Below are positions 50,158 through 58,960 of a DNA stretch of 64,000 nt, one piece after another. The stretch comes from UBA4416 sp963422675. GTDB taxonomy: Bacteria > Bacteroidota > Bacteroidia > B-17B0 > Aurantibacillaceae. The stretch is from assembly GCA_963422675.2 (NCBI GenBank), contig CAXVYS010000024.1, positions 186,001-250,000 of the forward strand. The letters run 5' to 3'. The position numbers were made by a program, and so were the translations under genes. The notes beneath the pieces were generated by a model, which saw nothing but the letters and a program-made list of their open reading frames with translations, made no database searches and had not been told where the DNA came from. The stretch's first letter is position 1. Every line of letters starts with the position of its first letter.

Positions 50158-51636
50158 TTATTCCTCTTTTTTAAGGGACATTAAATATAAATAATAATCT
50201 TCGGAACTGATCAGGGCTCCTGTATGAATGGCGATCTCTCTTATTTCGCAACTTTTATTCACCTTTATCGATGCACTGTTAAGAGGCTCTCTCATTACCA
50301 GAATACCAGTATCTAAGTGCATGGTTTTTAAATCGTGTATGCTTTCTGCAATAAAATCCTGGGCAGCAAAATTTTTAGCGGTAATAACGTATGTAAAGGA
50401 TGCCGCTATTTTACTTTGAGGATAATACACCTGCTTATTAGCGTATGCACTTAATGCCGGCCCTGAGCCCAGATCCTGTACCAATAAAGGGTATTTTTCG
50501 AGATGCGCTGATTGTAAACTCAAGGCCGCATATTTTGCGTTTGAAAAATGCCTGTTAAACACAATGCCCATTACCGGTATGGACACGAGAAACTGAACGA
50601 GGATAACAAATTTGAAAACTATTTTGGGAAATTTTTCAAGTCTATACTCCAGCATATATAACCATACACAAATAATGAGCATTACATAAGCATAACCCCA
50701 GTACCTGATGCCAACAGAAATGGGTGCCATATACAGAAATGCGGCGATGAGAACTATAGGCGTAAAAAATAATAACAGAATGAGCTTATCCCGTTTAAAC
50801 ATAAACAGCAAACTCACTATTAGGCCCCCGCTTAAGAGATAGCAAGTTATCCGGTTAAAGTTGAAAATAATATTTGAGTTCCAAAAACTATCCAGTCTGA
50901 AATCGGGAATATTGATAAGTCCCCTGCACATAAAGGCCAGCGTTTTTCCTATCCTATCCAGCGAAAAAAAACCTGCCGGATCCAGGTTTTTATAAGTACT
51001 GATATGCTGTGTACTTGGTATAACCTGTATACAACTTAAAAGAATTCCTATTCCAAATAAAAAACAGGCAAGTAATAACACCATTCTATTCTCTGTTTTA
51101 AAGCGTTTGCATGTACTGTAAATGAATAAAGCAATAGCTACAAAGAGCGAAAAAAAGTGAGTATTACCAGCTAATGCAAGAACAAAAGCGATGAGTAGCA
51201 AGGGCTTTTTCCTGGTATATAAAACCAAAGCAACAAAAATAAGACAGATACCCAGTCCATAATTTTTAGCGATGATATTGTATTCGTATAAAAAGAAATA
51301 GCCAAAGGTGATCAACACATTTTCAAGCCTGCTAAAAGGCGAGTACCTGTTTATTAAGAATACACAAATTACAGCAATGGCACTGTGTAATAGTTGTGTT
51401 GACAGTACTCCAGGAAAAAAATACTGGTAGTAAAACAACAAGGCATTCCATAATAGGGGATGCCCGCCCTGTGACGCATTTTTAATCAATTCCCGAAAGG
51501 AACCGGAATCACGCGGTAATAAATAATGATACGCTTCGTCCATCCATATTTCGTGATGGAGAACAAGAGCAAAGCTTAAGACCAGAAAAAGGAAGGTAAT
51601 TAATAACGCAAAACGATTATGTGTTAACTGTTTCAA
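50158..51636 (-). CDS. Polytopic membrane glycosyltransferase (GT39/ArnT-like)
   Basis: A 492-residue membrane protein with about ten hydrophobic helices and a C-terminal periplasmic domain (about 375-490). The catalytic acidic motif of GT-C enzymes is HEIWMDEAYHY (about 27-37), in the first extracytoplasmic loop. Such enzymes transfer sugars from polyprenyl-phosphate donors to lipids, glycans or proteins on the outer face of the inner membrane. The start is TTG at 51636, since no ATG precedes the first helix. It lies within the tight operon. Donor and acceptor are unknown. Confidence 0.82.
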   Translation of the reverse strand: MKQLTHNRFALLITFLFLVLSFALVLHHEIWMDEAYHYLLPRDSGSFRELIKNASQGGHPLLWNALLFYYQYFFPGVLSTQLLHSAIAVICVFLINRYSPFSRLENVLITFGYFFLYEYNIIAKNYGLGICLIFVALVLYTRKKPLLLIAFVLALAGNTHFFSLFVAIALFIYSTCKRFKTENRMVLLLACFLFGIGILLSCIQVIPSTQHISTYKNLDPAGFFSLDRIGKTLAFMCRGLINIPDFRLDSFWNSNIIFNFNRITCYLLSGGLIVSLLFMFKRDKLILLLFFTPIVLIAAFLYMAPISVGIRYWGYAYVMLIICVWLYMLEYRLEKFPKIVFKFVILVQFLVSIPVMGIVFNRHFSNAKYAALSLQSAHLEKYPLLVQDLGSGPALSAYANKQVYYPQSKIAASFTYVITAKNFAAQDFIAESIHDLKTMHLDTGILVMREPLNSASIKVNKSCEIREIAIHTGALISSEDYYLYLMSLKKEE

Positions 51637-51651
51637 TAAAAACGATTTTGT

Positions 51652-52701
51652 TTAATATGATCTGCTGCGGGCATTCAGGTTTAAATAACATACGCATTTT
51701 ACACAGGTCGGATTTGTTTGTGTATTCAAATTCTTTCTGTAATCCATACTTTCTTTGCTGTTCAAAATATCGGTTAAAGAATTTTCTTTTATCGATCCTA
51801 AGGCATCATGAAAAAAGCAGGGACGAACTGTTCCATCGGCTTCTATTACCGCCGATACCCATGGAGCATTACACGCCTTATCCGGAAAGCTTTCCAGGCC
51901 ATACTGTGCAGCATAATACTGATAAATTTTTCGAATCTTTTGTGGTGATTCTGCTATGAATTTAGAATTAAAATCGTTCTCAAAATTTGCAATTAACGTA
52001 TCAATCATTGCATTAAGCTGAGGAAGATCTTCTTTGTGAATCAATACATCTTCCTGTTTTTCCTGTGTCCACACGGTTTCCCTGTTAAAAGCCTGGCTGC
52101 TGACATCAGCCGGTAAAAAACTAATGGAATCCAATCCTATCTCTTTTGCTGCCAGGATAATTTTATCCCAATGCTTAAAATTGATGCGATGGATAACACA
52201 TCTTGCTGATACCGGGAAACCAGGCTTCAAACTCTTTAAGGTTTGCACACCTTCTTTCAGTGAGGTAAAAGCTCCTTTGATATTCCGTATTTCGTCGTGC
52301 AACATTTCGTCACCATCTAAAGACACGATGACATCTTCCACATGTTTCAATATATTCTCTGCATGGTGTTGCAGGGTTAATCCTGTAGAGAGCAAGGAAA
52401 TCTTAATGTCCTTCTGTTTTAAGATCTCACAAAATTTAAAAAAGTTCTTATTTAATAAGGCTTCTCCACCCGACATCACTACTCTTTTAGTATCCAGTTC
52501 TTTTAATGAATCCAGAATTTTTTCGACATCCTGTTCGGTAAGCTGCTTTGCATTTTTATTTCCTTTCCAGATGTCGCACATCACACACCTGCAATTGCAA
52601 GCACTATGTGGCATCAGGATCACAATAGGCAACACACTGATTTTATGAGTGTATTGCGTACGATAACGTTTAAGGGTATGTAGAAGACTTTGCTTATGCA
52701 C
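51652..52701 (-). CDS. Radical SAM protein with SPASM-like C-terminal domain
   Basis: A 349-residue enzyme. The radical SAM cluster is PHSACNCRCVMCDIWKG (CxxxCxxC type), with the GGEALLNKNFF motif. The C-terminal region contains CNAPWVSAVIEADGTVRPC, then CVKCVCYLN, the Cys pattern of a SPASM or twitch domain with extra Fe-S centres. Relatives modify peptides or rearrange sugars. No precursor peptide gene is visible nearby, so a small-molecule or glycan role is more likely. The start is GTG at 52701. It lies 12 nt downstream of the nucleotidyltransferase-like gene. Confidence 0.87.
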   Translation of the reverse strand: MHKQSLLHTLKRYRTQYTHKISVLPIVILMPHSACNCRCVMCDIWKGNKNAKQLTEQDVEKILDSLKELDTKRVVMSGGEALLNKNFFKFCEILKQKDIKISLLSTGLTLQHHAENILKHVEDVIVSLDGDEMLHDEIRNIKGAFTSLKEGVQTLKSLKPGFPVSARCVIHRINFKHWDKIILAAKEIGLDSISFLPADVSSQAFNRETVWTQEKQEDVLIHKEDLPQLNAMIDTLIANFENDFNSKFIAESPQKIRKIYQYYAAQYGLESFPDKACNAPWVSAVIEADGTVRPCFFHDALGSIKENSLTDILNSKESMDYRKNLNTQTNPTCVKCVCYLNLNARSRSY

Positions 52702-52713
52702 TCATTAATTTTT

Positions 52714-53652
52714 TTAAGTGAATTTTATATTTAACTGACTTTCGTATTCCTTTTGTTTCAATTCCCATTTATGCAATACCATATTCTGAAATCCTTTGGT
52801 GTGTCGCTTACATACATTTTTTCTCGACCTGAATTGTAATTCGAAATCTTCGTTATTCATTTCAGGATATTTTTTCCGCCAATGCCTTAAGGTTAAACTC
52901 AGTAAAAAATCGTCGAGTAATTTTCCTAGTATTCCGCTTAACATAAACTCAGTACAGGCTTTCATCGCCGTTGAAGGCGTACCCACACAGTTCTCATCAG
53001 GTAAAACAACCTTATTAGGGAACCTGTTTCTGTACCAATTGTTTTTTTGCAAAATAGTTTTGTATACAGGGTAGTTTACTGTTGGAATCAGGTAAGCCAG
53101 CTCTGTACCCGTAAATACGTTATTATCCGGAATAGCTAAATTATCGGAAGAAATAAAATAATTGACGCACCAATATTTCTTTTTATGCTTTGGTAATAAT
53201 TTAAATTTAAGGATCAGGAGTGTTCTGCAAATCCATAACCTGCCCGGTTTTGTGATAATGAAAAAATCGATGTCTCCGTTTTCATCATAGTATTTTTTAG
53301 ATAAGCCTCCCGATAAACAAATGCCTTCTACAAAAGGAAACGACGCAATTTTTTTACTGTAATGATATGCCGTAGGCATAATTTCATGTGCTCCTTTATT
53401 ACCGTTTATTCTTTTGGTTATCGACTCCCTGTTGTTTTTAATGCTTAAAATAAATTCCTGTACTTTAAATAAAACGCCTAAGGACAAAAGTGTTTCGAGC
53501 TCTGTATGAAATGCAGGTTCAGAAATGGAAATGGCAGAGTTTTCATACAGTTCAGCCACAGTAAGTGGATACTCGAAAATATCAAAGTACAATACCGCTT
53601 TAATAATTTCCAGTTGGTTTTTTGTATAAATATGTTGTTGTTCTGCTATCAC
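52714..53652 (-). CDS. Nucleotidyltransferase-fold protein with HTH-like N-terminus
   Basis: A 312-residue protein. Residues about 10-75 look like a winged-helix (LEIIKAVLYFDIFEYPLTVAE, with LETLLSLGVLFKV). The next part holds a nucleotidyltransferase-like core: LSGGLSKKYYDENGDIDFFI, where the DxD fits the metal site. The rest is helical. I do not know its function; it could activate a sugar or modify a carrier. The start is GTG at 53652, 5 nt after the upstream methyltransferase gene. No ATG is near. Confidence 0.7.
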   Translation of the reverse strand: MIAEQQHIYTKNQLEIIKAVLYFDIFEYPLTVAELYENSAISISEPAFHTELETLLSLGVLFKVQEFILSIKNNRESITKRINGNKGAHEIMPTAYHYSKKIASFPFVEGICLSGGLSKKYYDENGDIDFFIITKPGRLWICRTLLILKFKLLPKHKKKYWCVNYFISSDNLAIPDNNVFTGTELAYLIPTVNYPVYKTILQKNNWYRNRFPNKVVLPDENCVGTPSTAMKACTEFMLSGILGKLLDDFLLSLTLRHWRKKYPEMNNEDFELQFRSRKNVCKRHTKGFQNMVLHKWELKQKEYESQLNIKFT

Positions 53653-53657
53653 CCTCT

Positions 53658-54332
53658 TTATAAATTATTTAATTGGAAGATATAACTTCTTTCAAATTTT
53701 ATCAATCGCTCTTCTTCTAATACAAATTTAAGATCATAGTTTAAGGCCATGTTCTTTATTCTTTCAATTTCTGCATTTTCCGCCAATATCATGTAAACTT
53801 TTGTAGTTGCTTTCATGTAATGTTTAAGTCCCGAAAATAATTTCACAAAATACTCTCCGTTTTCTCCGCAATACCATGCCAACTGCGTATCCATGTTTAC
53901 TTTTTTAAAATAATAGGGCGGATTAATTGCAATGATATCATAGTGCTTTTCGGGAAGTTTATCAAATACATCACTTTGTATAAGAGTAACATTCTCCATG
54001 TTCTTTTCAAAATTCAGTTTAAAGTTAATCGTTGTGTTTTCAATAGCCTTAGGGTCGATATCCAAAGCGGTGACAATCGCATTCTTTTTAAACGCCAGTA
54101 AACTCAATATTCCCGAACCACATCCAATTTCTAAAAATGTTTTTGTGCTTAACTCTTTTCTATTTAAAAACTCATAAAAATACGTTGAACTAAAAAATAG
54201 TTTTGGGTGAAACACTTCCTTAAACACCTTTAATTTAAAACGGTCGAACGTAATGTTTGAATCCGTTTTTATATACTGCGTTACAATCGGTTTATAAATG
54301 TATTTATAATATAAATAATAAAATCCTTTCAT
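53658..54332 (-). CDS. SAM-dependent methyltransferase with NPPYY motif
   Basis: A 224-residue methyltransferase. Motif I is FLEIGCGSGILSLLAF, motif II is VTALDIDPKAIEN, and motif IV is IIAINPPYYFKK, an N/DPPY motif typical of enzymes that methylate an amide or amino nitrogen (HemK-like). I chose ATG 54332 because it overlaps the upstream stop as TAATG and has AGAAGG at the right distance. An earlier in-frame ATG at 54368 would overlap the upstream gene by 37 bp. The target is unknown. Confidence 0.84.
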   Translation of the reverse strand: MKGFYYLYYKYIYKPIVTQYIKTDSNITFDRFKLKVFKEVFHPKLFFSSTYFYEFLNRKELSTKTFLEIGCGSGILSLLAFKKNAIVTALDIDPKAIENTTINFKLNFEKNMENVTLIQSDVFDKLPEKHYDIIAINPPYYFKKVNMDTQLAWYCGENGEYFVKLFSGLKHYMKATTKVYMILAENAEIERIKNMALNYDLKFVLEEERLIKFERSYIFQLNNL

Positions 54333-55837
54333 TAAAACCCTTCTTTTTCCGGTTGCCTGTATTTCCATAGAACCTGCATCAGTCGTATTTCTTTAGGGAA
54401 CATATACACCTGGGCATAATACCTCCACGAACCCATTAATTTTAAAAAAAACACTTTTGCTTTAGTAAGCTTAATATCCGAAACCGTAGGATAGCAGGCA
54501 TTTAATACTGTTTCAAAATTCCTGATTTTATCAATCATATATGGCTTGATCCAGGGCGTTAACGGATTTTTTCTAAGATCGAAGTTTTCCCAGGCCGGAC
54601 TGATCCAATCTTCCAACGTTTCAGGAAATTTAAAGCCACTCTTTAAAACCTGTTGGTACATATCAGATCCCTCTGTTGGTACAGGGCTATAGGTATAAAT
54701 AATAATTTCTGTTTTAGGGTTGATCGCTTTTACTTTTTTGATGAACTTAATATCATCGTCTATTTGCTTGTTCACCTGCTCTTCTGTATCACCGGGTGTG
54801 GCAAGTACAAAAGAATACTCAGGAATAATATCAAATTTTTTAAGGCGTTCGGCAAACTTCAGGATCTGGGCAGCGGATTGGGTTCCCCCTTTATCCATCT
54901 TTTTAAGAACCTCATCATTTCCGGTTTCAGCTCCAAAGAAAATCATTTTACAACCCGATTCACGAAGCAATGCCAGGGATTCATCTTTATACTTATCCAT
55001 CGTATCAATGCGCGCTTCGCCCCACCAGATCATGTTCTCCTTTTTTATCAGGTTTGAAAACTCCACAACCCGTTTTTCAGATACAAAGAAATTATTATCG
55101 TGAAACTCTATCGCATCTGCATGATGTTTCTCTTTTAAGCGTTTGATATCATTATAAATGCCAAGAGCTGATTTACCTTTCCAACGGGCATTATAAATGG
55201 GCACTACGGCGCAAAACGAGCAGGTAAAAGGGCAACCAAAGCTACTGTGATAAGCGATGGTTCGTTTTCCCAGGTAGGTTTTTCCCAGGTATTTGGTGAG
55301 AGGATACAGTTTATCTAAAGCATCGTATGGTAAATCGGGCAATTTATCGAGGTCTAATAATTCTTCTTTCGCCGTTTTAATATAGTTCCCCTCTTTTTTA
55401 ATGATGAGATTTTTAATCGTATCTACTTCCTGTCCGCTTTCAATAGCTGCCAGTAATTTTGGAAACGTATTATCTCCGGGGCCGTTAACGATGTAATCCA
55501 CATAACCGGAATCGAGTATGACTTTATATTGATTGGAAGCGAAATAACCTCCCCAGATCGTTTTTACGGAGGGGTATTGCTCCCTGATGATTTTTGCATA
55601 AGGGATAGCCTGTTTCAGTTGAGGGCCGGGCATTACTGTGCATCCGAAATAGCTATACTCACCTGTAGCCAGGTAGGCATTGATCTTTTGCCAGGGATCC
55701 GTTTCCAGATTCCCGTCAACAATTACCCATTTATGAGTAGAGTTGATGCTCGCAGCTACCTGTAATACGCTATTCGGTATACGGGGTTTGTGGTTTGCTG
55801 CGCGTGGATTAAAAAGTATTACTCCGGTATGTGTCAA
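54332..55837 (-). CDS. Cobalamin-binding radical SAM protein 1
   Basis: A 501-residue class B radical SAM protein and the first gene of the seven-gene operon. The B12-binding domain (about 1-140) has ILFNPRAANHKPRIPNSVLQ, GCTVMPGPQ and IWGGYFAS. The radical SAM motif is SSFGCPFTCSFCAVVPIYNA (CxxxCxxC). The C-terminal part is Lys- and Trp-rich. The DxHxxG cobalamin motif of methionine synthase is absent, as in many members of this class. The start is TTG at 55837, directly after an in-frame TAA. It shares an 83-bp gap with the divergent deacetylase gene. Confidence 0.88.
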   Translation of the reverse strand: MTHTGVILFNPRAANHKPRIPNSVLQVAASINSTHKWVIVDGNLETDPWQKINAYLATGEYSYFGCTVMPGPQLKQAIPYAKIIREQYPSVKTIWGGYFASNQYKVILDSGYVDYIVNGPGDNTFPKLLAAIESGQEVDTIKNLIIKKEGNYIKTAKEELLDLDKLPDLPYDALDKLYPLTKYLGKTYLGKRTIAYHSSFGCPFTCSFCAVVPIYNARWKGKSALGIYNDIKRLKEKHHADAIEFHDNNFFVSEKRVVEFSNLIKKENMIWWGEARIDTMDKYKDESLALLRESGCKMIFFGAETGNDEVLKKMDKGGTQSAAQILKFAERLKKFDIIPEYSFVLATPGDTEEQVNKQIDDDIKFIKKVKAINPKTEIIIYTYSPVPTEGSDMYQQVLKSGFKFPETLEDWISPAWENFDLRKNPLTPWIKPYMIDKIRNFETVLNACYPTVSDIKLTKAKVFFLKLMGSWRYYAQVYMFPKEIRLMQVLWKYRQPEKEGF

Positions 55838-55920
55838 TTAGTACAGATTGTAGTGTGAATATAATAATTATTTAGTTTGACTAAACCGTTCTTTTTTATT
55901 TATTTTTAAATCGCTTTATC

Positions 55921-56940
55921 ATGAACACTAATTATTTTAATAAGGTACGAACAAAACTAAATAAAAAACTTAGGGAACAGTTTTTTGATGCGACTTATGC
56001 CCTCTTCAATAGTATTCCTAAAAGCGCTACAAATGCCAGGGGCCTTGTTATATTGGTATACCATGGTATTTGCGAAACACAACCCTACCGGTTTAACTCC
56101 CGTTTTATTACTGCCAAACAGTTTGAAGATCATTTGAAATTAATTAAAAAAATATATCATCCTGTTTCCATGCAGGATGTTATCCATAACAATTTGTCTC
56201 ATGAAAAATTAAATGTATTGATCACTTTTGACGATGGCCTGAAAAACAATTACACTTACGCATTTCCTCTCCTCAAACAGTACCATATCCCCGCCGTATT
56301 TTTTGCTACAGGTCTTGCCTCTACCGATCTTCCTTATCTGTTTAATGATCTTACAGATGTACTACCAATAAAGGTAAATAAGCCTGTTACCATTTATGAA
56401 AAAGTATATGCCCGAAAAAAAATATTTTTAAACTATAGGCTAATCAACCAACAACATGAGGGTTTAGCTCAAACTCATCACTCTTCATCCTACGCAGATC
56501 GTAATGCTATTTTAAACGAATTGTTAAGTTATGTTCCTTTATCAGTCATTGAATCCTATAAGGTGTATTATGAATTGATGGCTGAAAAAGAGTTGAAAGA
56601 GATCAGTAATGATCCCGCATACGAAATAGCCTGCCATGGATTTTACCATACGGATTTAAGTTGCATAACAGAACATGATTTAGAGAACGAGTTAAAAAAA
56701 TCGATCGGTTATTTACATGCCGTTACGGGTAAACCGGTTAATGCCATTGCTTTCCCTTATGGCAACTACAACCAACAGGTTATAAATGCTTGTGAGTCCC
56801 ATCAATTGAATTACCTTTTTGGTACAGAAAAAATCTTTCCGGTTACTTCCGGCAAAAAGATATACGAACGGTTTACCATAAATCCTTTTGTATCTGCTAT
56901 TAACCAAATGTATTACATTGCTAAACATAACTATGAGTAA
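55921..56940 (+). CDS. Polysaccharide deacetylase family protein (NodB type)
   Basis: A 339-residue protein with a NodB-type fold. Motif 1 is ITFDDGLKNNY (Asp residues), motif 2 is CHGFYHTDLS (HxxxH), and the FPYGNYNQ motif is present. It has the ILVYHGI opening common to this family. No clear signal peptide is visible, so it may act on a cytoplasmic nucleotide- or lipid-linked sugar, removing an N-acetyl group. It starts the three-gene plus-strand operon. Its stop overlaps the next ATG by 8 bp (ATGAGTAA). Confidence 0.87.
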   Translation: MNTNYFNKVRTKLNKKLREQFFDATYALFNSIPKSATNARGLVILVYHGICETQPYRFNSRFITAKQFEDHLKLIKKIYHPVSMQDVIHNNLSHEKLNVLITFDDGLKNNYTYAFPLLKQYHIPAVFFATGLASTDLPYLFNDLTDVLPIKVNKPVTIYEKVYARKKIFLNYRLINQQHEGLAQTHHSSSYADRNAILNELLSYVPLSVIESYKVYYELMAEKELKEISNDPAYEIACHGFYHTDLSCITEHDLENELKKSIGYLHAVTGKPVNAIAFPYGNYNQQVINACESHQLNYLFGTEKIFPVTSGKKIYERFTINPFVSAINQMYYIAKHNYE

Positions 56941-57820
56941 TTACAGCATTTCACGATTAGATTCGCAGAACTTAAAGCATTTGTATACTTTATTTGCAGA
57001 AGTGTATCGCAAAAAATGTAAAGCCAATTATTTTGAGGTAAAATACAATACCGGTTATACAGGAGCCGAATTCATTGGGTATCTGGCTTTTAATGAAGAC
57101 TATCAACCGGTGGCTTATTACGGGGTTGTTCCAACTTTGGTTTCCGTTACCAAAAAGAAAGTTCTCGCGGCACAATCGTGCGATACGATGACACACCCGA
57201 ACTACAGGAACAAAGGCCTGTTTACGGATCTTGCCAAACGAACATTTGAACTGGCAAAACAACAGGGGATTCATTTTATTTTCGGTTTCCCCAATCAAAA
57301 TTCTTACCCGGGGTTTATTCAGAAACTTGGTTTCACCCATACTGAAACTATGAACCGATATAACATCCGCTTTTCCAATACTATTTTTAAATTTATTTAT
57401 AGAAAGACAGGGCTTATCAAATTAAAAAAAACCAGCTCTTTTATTTTAAATCCTTTACTAAATGAAGGCTTCGATGGTGTTGTATATAATAAAGACTATA
57501 TTAAACATAAAACCTACGGTTCAAATGCCATTATAAAAAAAGGGAATCATTCGTTTTGGGTAACCCTAACAAATAATGGCTGGGTAGGAACGATTGATCC
57601 TTTAAGCAAAGAGTCGGTTCAAAGTCTAATCCCTATTCTTGAAAGCCTGGTGAATACGCCTTCCCTTACATTTATGGTATCGCCCGACACAGCCATGGAT
57701 AAAGCTTTAACGAAGAACTATAAACCGGAGCCCGGATTTGCGATTATTACAAAAAACCTGACGAATACCTATTCTTTGGACAACCTGAAATTTCAGTTTA
57801 GTGATATTGATATTTTTTAA
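56933..57820 (+). CDS. GNAT-family N-acetyltransferase
   Basis: A 295-residue acyltransferase of the GNAT superfamily. The acetyl-CoA motif is HPNYRNKGLFTDLAKR, with IFGFPNQNSYPGF after it. The N-terminal 60 residues and C-terminal 120 residues suggest a two-domain arrangement like GNAT enzymes acting on sugar precursors. The start is ATG 56933; a longer reading (56888) would overlap the deacetylase gene by 53 bp. A deacetylase followed by an acetyltransferase suggests that the amide or ester group on one sugar is exchanged. Confidence 0.84.
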   Translation: MSNYSISRLDSQNLKHLYTLFAEVYRKKCKANYFEVKYNTGYTGAEFIGYLAFNEDYQPVAYYGVVPTLVSVTKKKVLAAQSCDTMTHPNYRNKGLFTDLAKRTFELAKQQGIHFIFGFPNQNSYPGFIQKLGFTHTETMNRYNIRFSNTIFKFIYRKTGLIKLKKTSSFILNPLLNEGFDGVVYNKDYIKHKTYGSNAIIKKGNHSFWVTLTNNGWVGTIDPLSKESVQSLIPILESLVNTPSLTFMVSPDTAMDKALTKNYKPEPGFAIITKNLTNTYSLDNLKFQFSDIDIF

Positions 57821-57823
57821 ATC

Positions 57824-58960
57824 ATGAAGCAGGCAAAGTCTTTATCAAAAAAATATGTGTTTCATGTGGTGAATTTTCACAGCATTCAAAAAACCGAAAA
57901 CGAGTTTCTCCGGCTAAGGCACTCTATAGATTCCAAATTATTTGATCAGCTTTCAGATGATTGTCATGTAAGCTTTTTGAAACTAAAAGATAAAGGGTGT
58001 ACGACCGCTGATTCTGAAAACAACGAACAATTTTTTAATGGCAAAAATGCGTTCTTCCATTTGCCGTTTAAATTATGCAGGTATATTAAAAAAGAAAAAC
58101 CCGATATCTTATTTATTCATGGTTTTGTGTTTCCTATTCAGTTGCTACTATTAGAGTTTTTTATGCCGAAAAAAGCCAAACTCATTGTACAACACCATGC
58201 TGAAAAACCTTACCAACACCCTGTTAAACGCTGGTTTCAAAAAATTGCCTATTCGCGTGCGGATGCTTATGTATTTGCATCGAAAGAATTAGCGTTACCC
58301 TATTTAAACTCTGCTATCATCACAGACGAAAAAAAGATACATGAAGTGATGGAGGGGTCTTCTTTATTCCATCCGCAACATAAACAGGAAGCAAAAACAA
58401 GGCTAGATATAAAAGAAGAGATTGTGTTTTTATGGGTTGGCAGGCTCGATCCAAACAAAGATCCGTTAACGGTTTTAAAGGCATTTCAAAAATTTAAAGC
58501 GGCCGGAAATCATTTCAAATTATATATGATTTACGGTACCAACGAGCTTGAAGAAACTAGTAAAGCCTATATAAATGCGCATCGCTTACATGATGCTATT
58601 GAACTTATTGGAGAAGTGCAATATGCCGAATTAGAGAACTGGTATAATGCTGCAGATTATTTTATTGCAGCCTCGCATTACGAAGGCAGCGGCATTGCTT
58701 TATGCGAAGCCATGGCCTGTGGGTGCATTCCGGTAGTAACACATATTGCTTCATTTACAAAAATGACGGAACAGGGCCAATATGGATTACTTTTTGAGCC
58801 GGGCGATGCTCATGGACTTTTTAAGAAACTACTCTTACTAAGCACTCTCAACAAAGAGGAAATGCGTCAAAAAATTCTGAAACATTTTAAAGAGGAGCTT
58901 TCCTTACCGGCTATCGGCAAAAAAATGGGAACAATTGCAACATCACTTTTGCAAAAGTAA
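57824..58960 (+). CDS. Family 4 glycosyltransferase
   Basis: A 378-residue GT-B glycosyltransferase. The acceptor-side region is KPDILFIHGFVFP. The donor domain has VFLWVGRLDPNKDPLTVLKA and ASHYEGSGIALCEAMACGCI, the GT4 nucleotide-binding and EX7E motifs. It is cytosolic and 3 nt after the GNAT gene. The sugar is unknown. The 3' end overlaps the convergent GT4 gene by 18 bp. Confidence 0.88.
   Translation: MKQAKSLSKKYVFHVVNFHSIQKTENEFLRLRHSIDSKLFDQLSDDCHVSFLKLKDKGCTTADSENNEQFFNGKNAFFHLPFKLCRYIKKEKPDILFIHGFVFPIQLLLLEFFMPKKAKLIVQHHAEKPYQHPVKRWFQKIAYSRADAYVFASKELALPYLNSAIITDEKKIHEVMEGSSLFHPQHKQEAKTRLDIKEEIVFLWVGRLDPNKDPLTVLKAFQKFKAAGNHFKLYMIYGTNELEETSKAYINAHRLHDAIELIGEVQYAELENWYNAADYFIAASHYEGSGIALCEAMACGCIPVVTHIASFTKMTEQGQYGLLFEPGDAHGLFKKLLLLSTLNKEEMRQKILKHFKEELSLPAIGKKMGTIATSLLQK

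Noticed and set aside
54333..54368. ATG at 54368 as methyltransferase start
   Set aside because: The ATG at 54332 overlaps the upstream stop as TAATG and has a good Shine-Dalgarno site; the upstream one does not.
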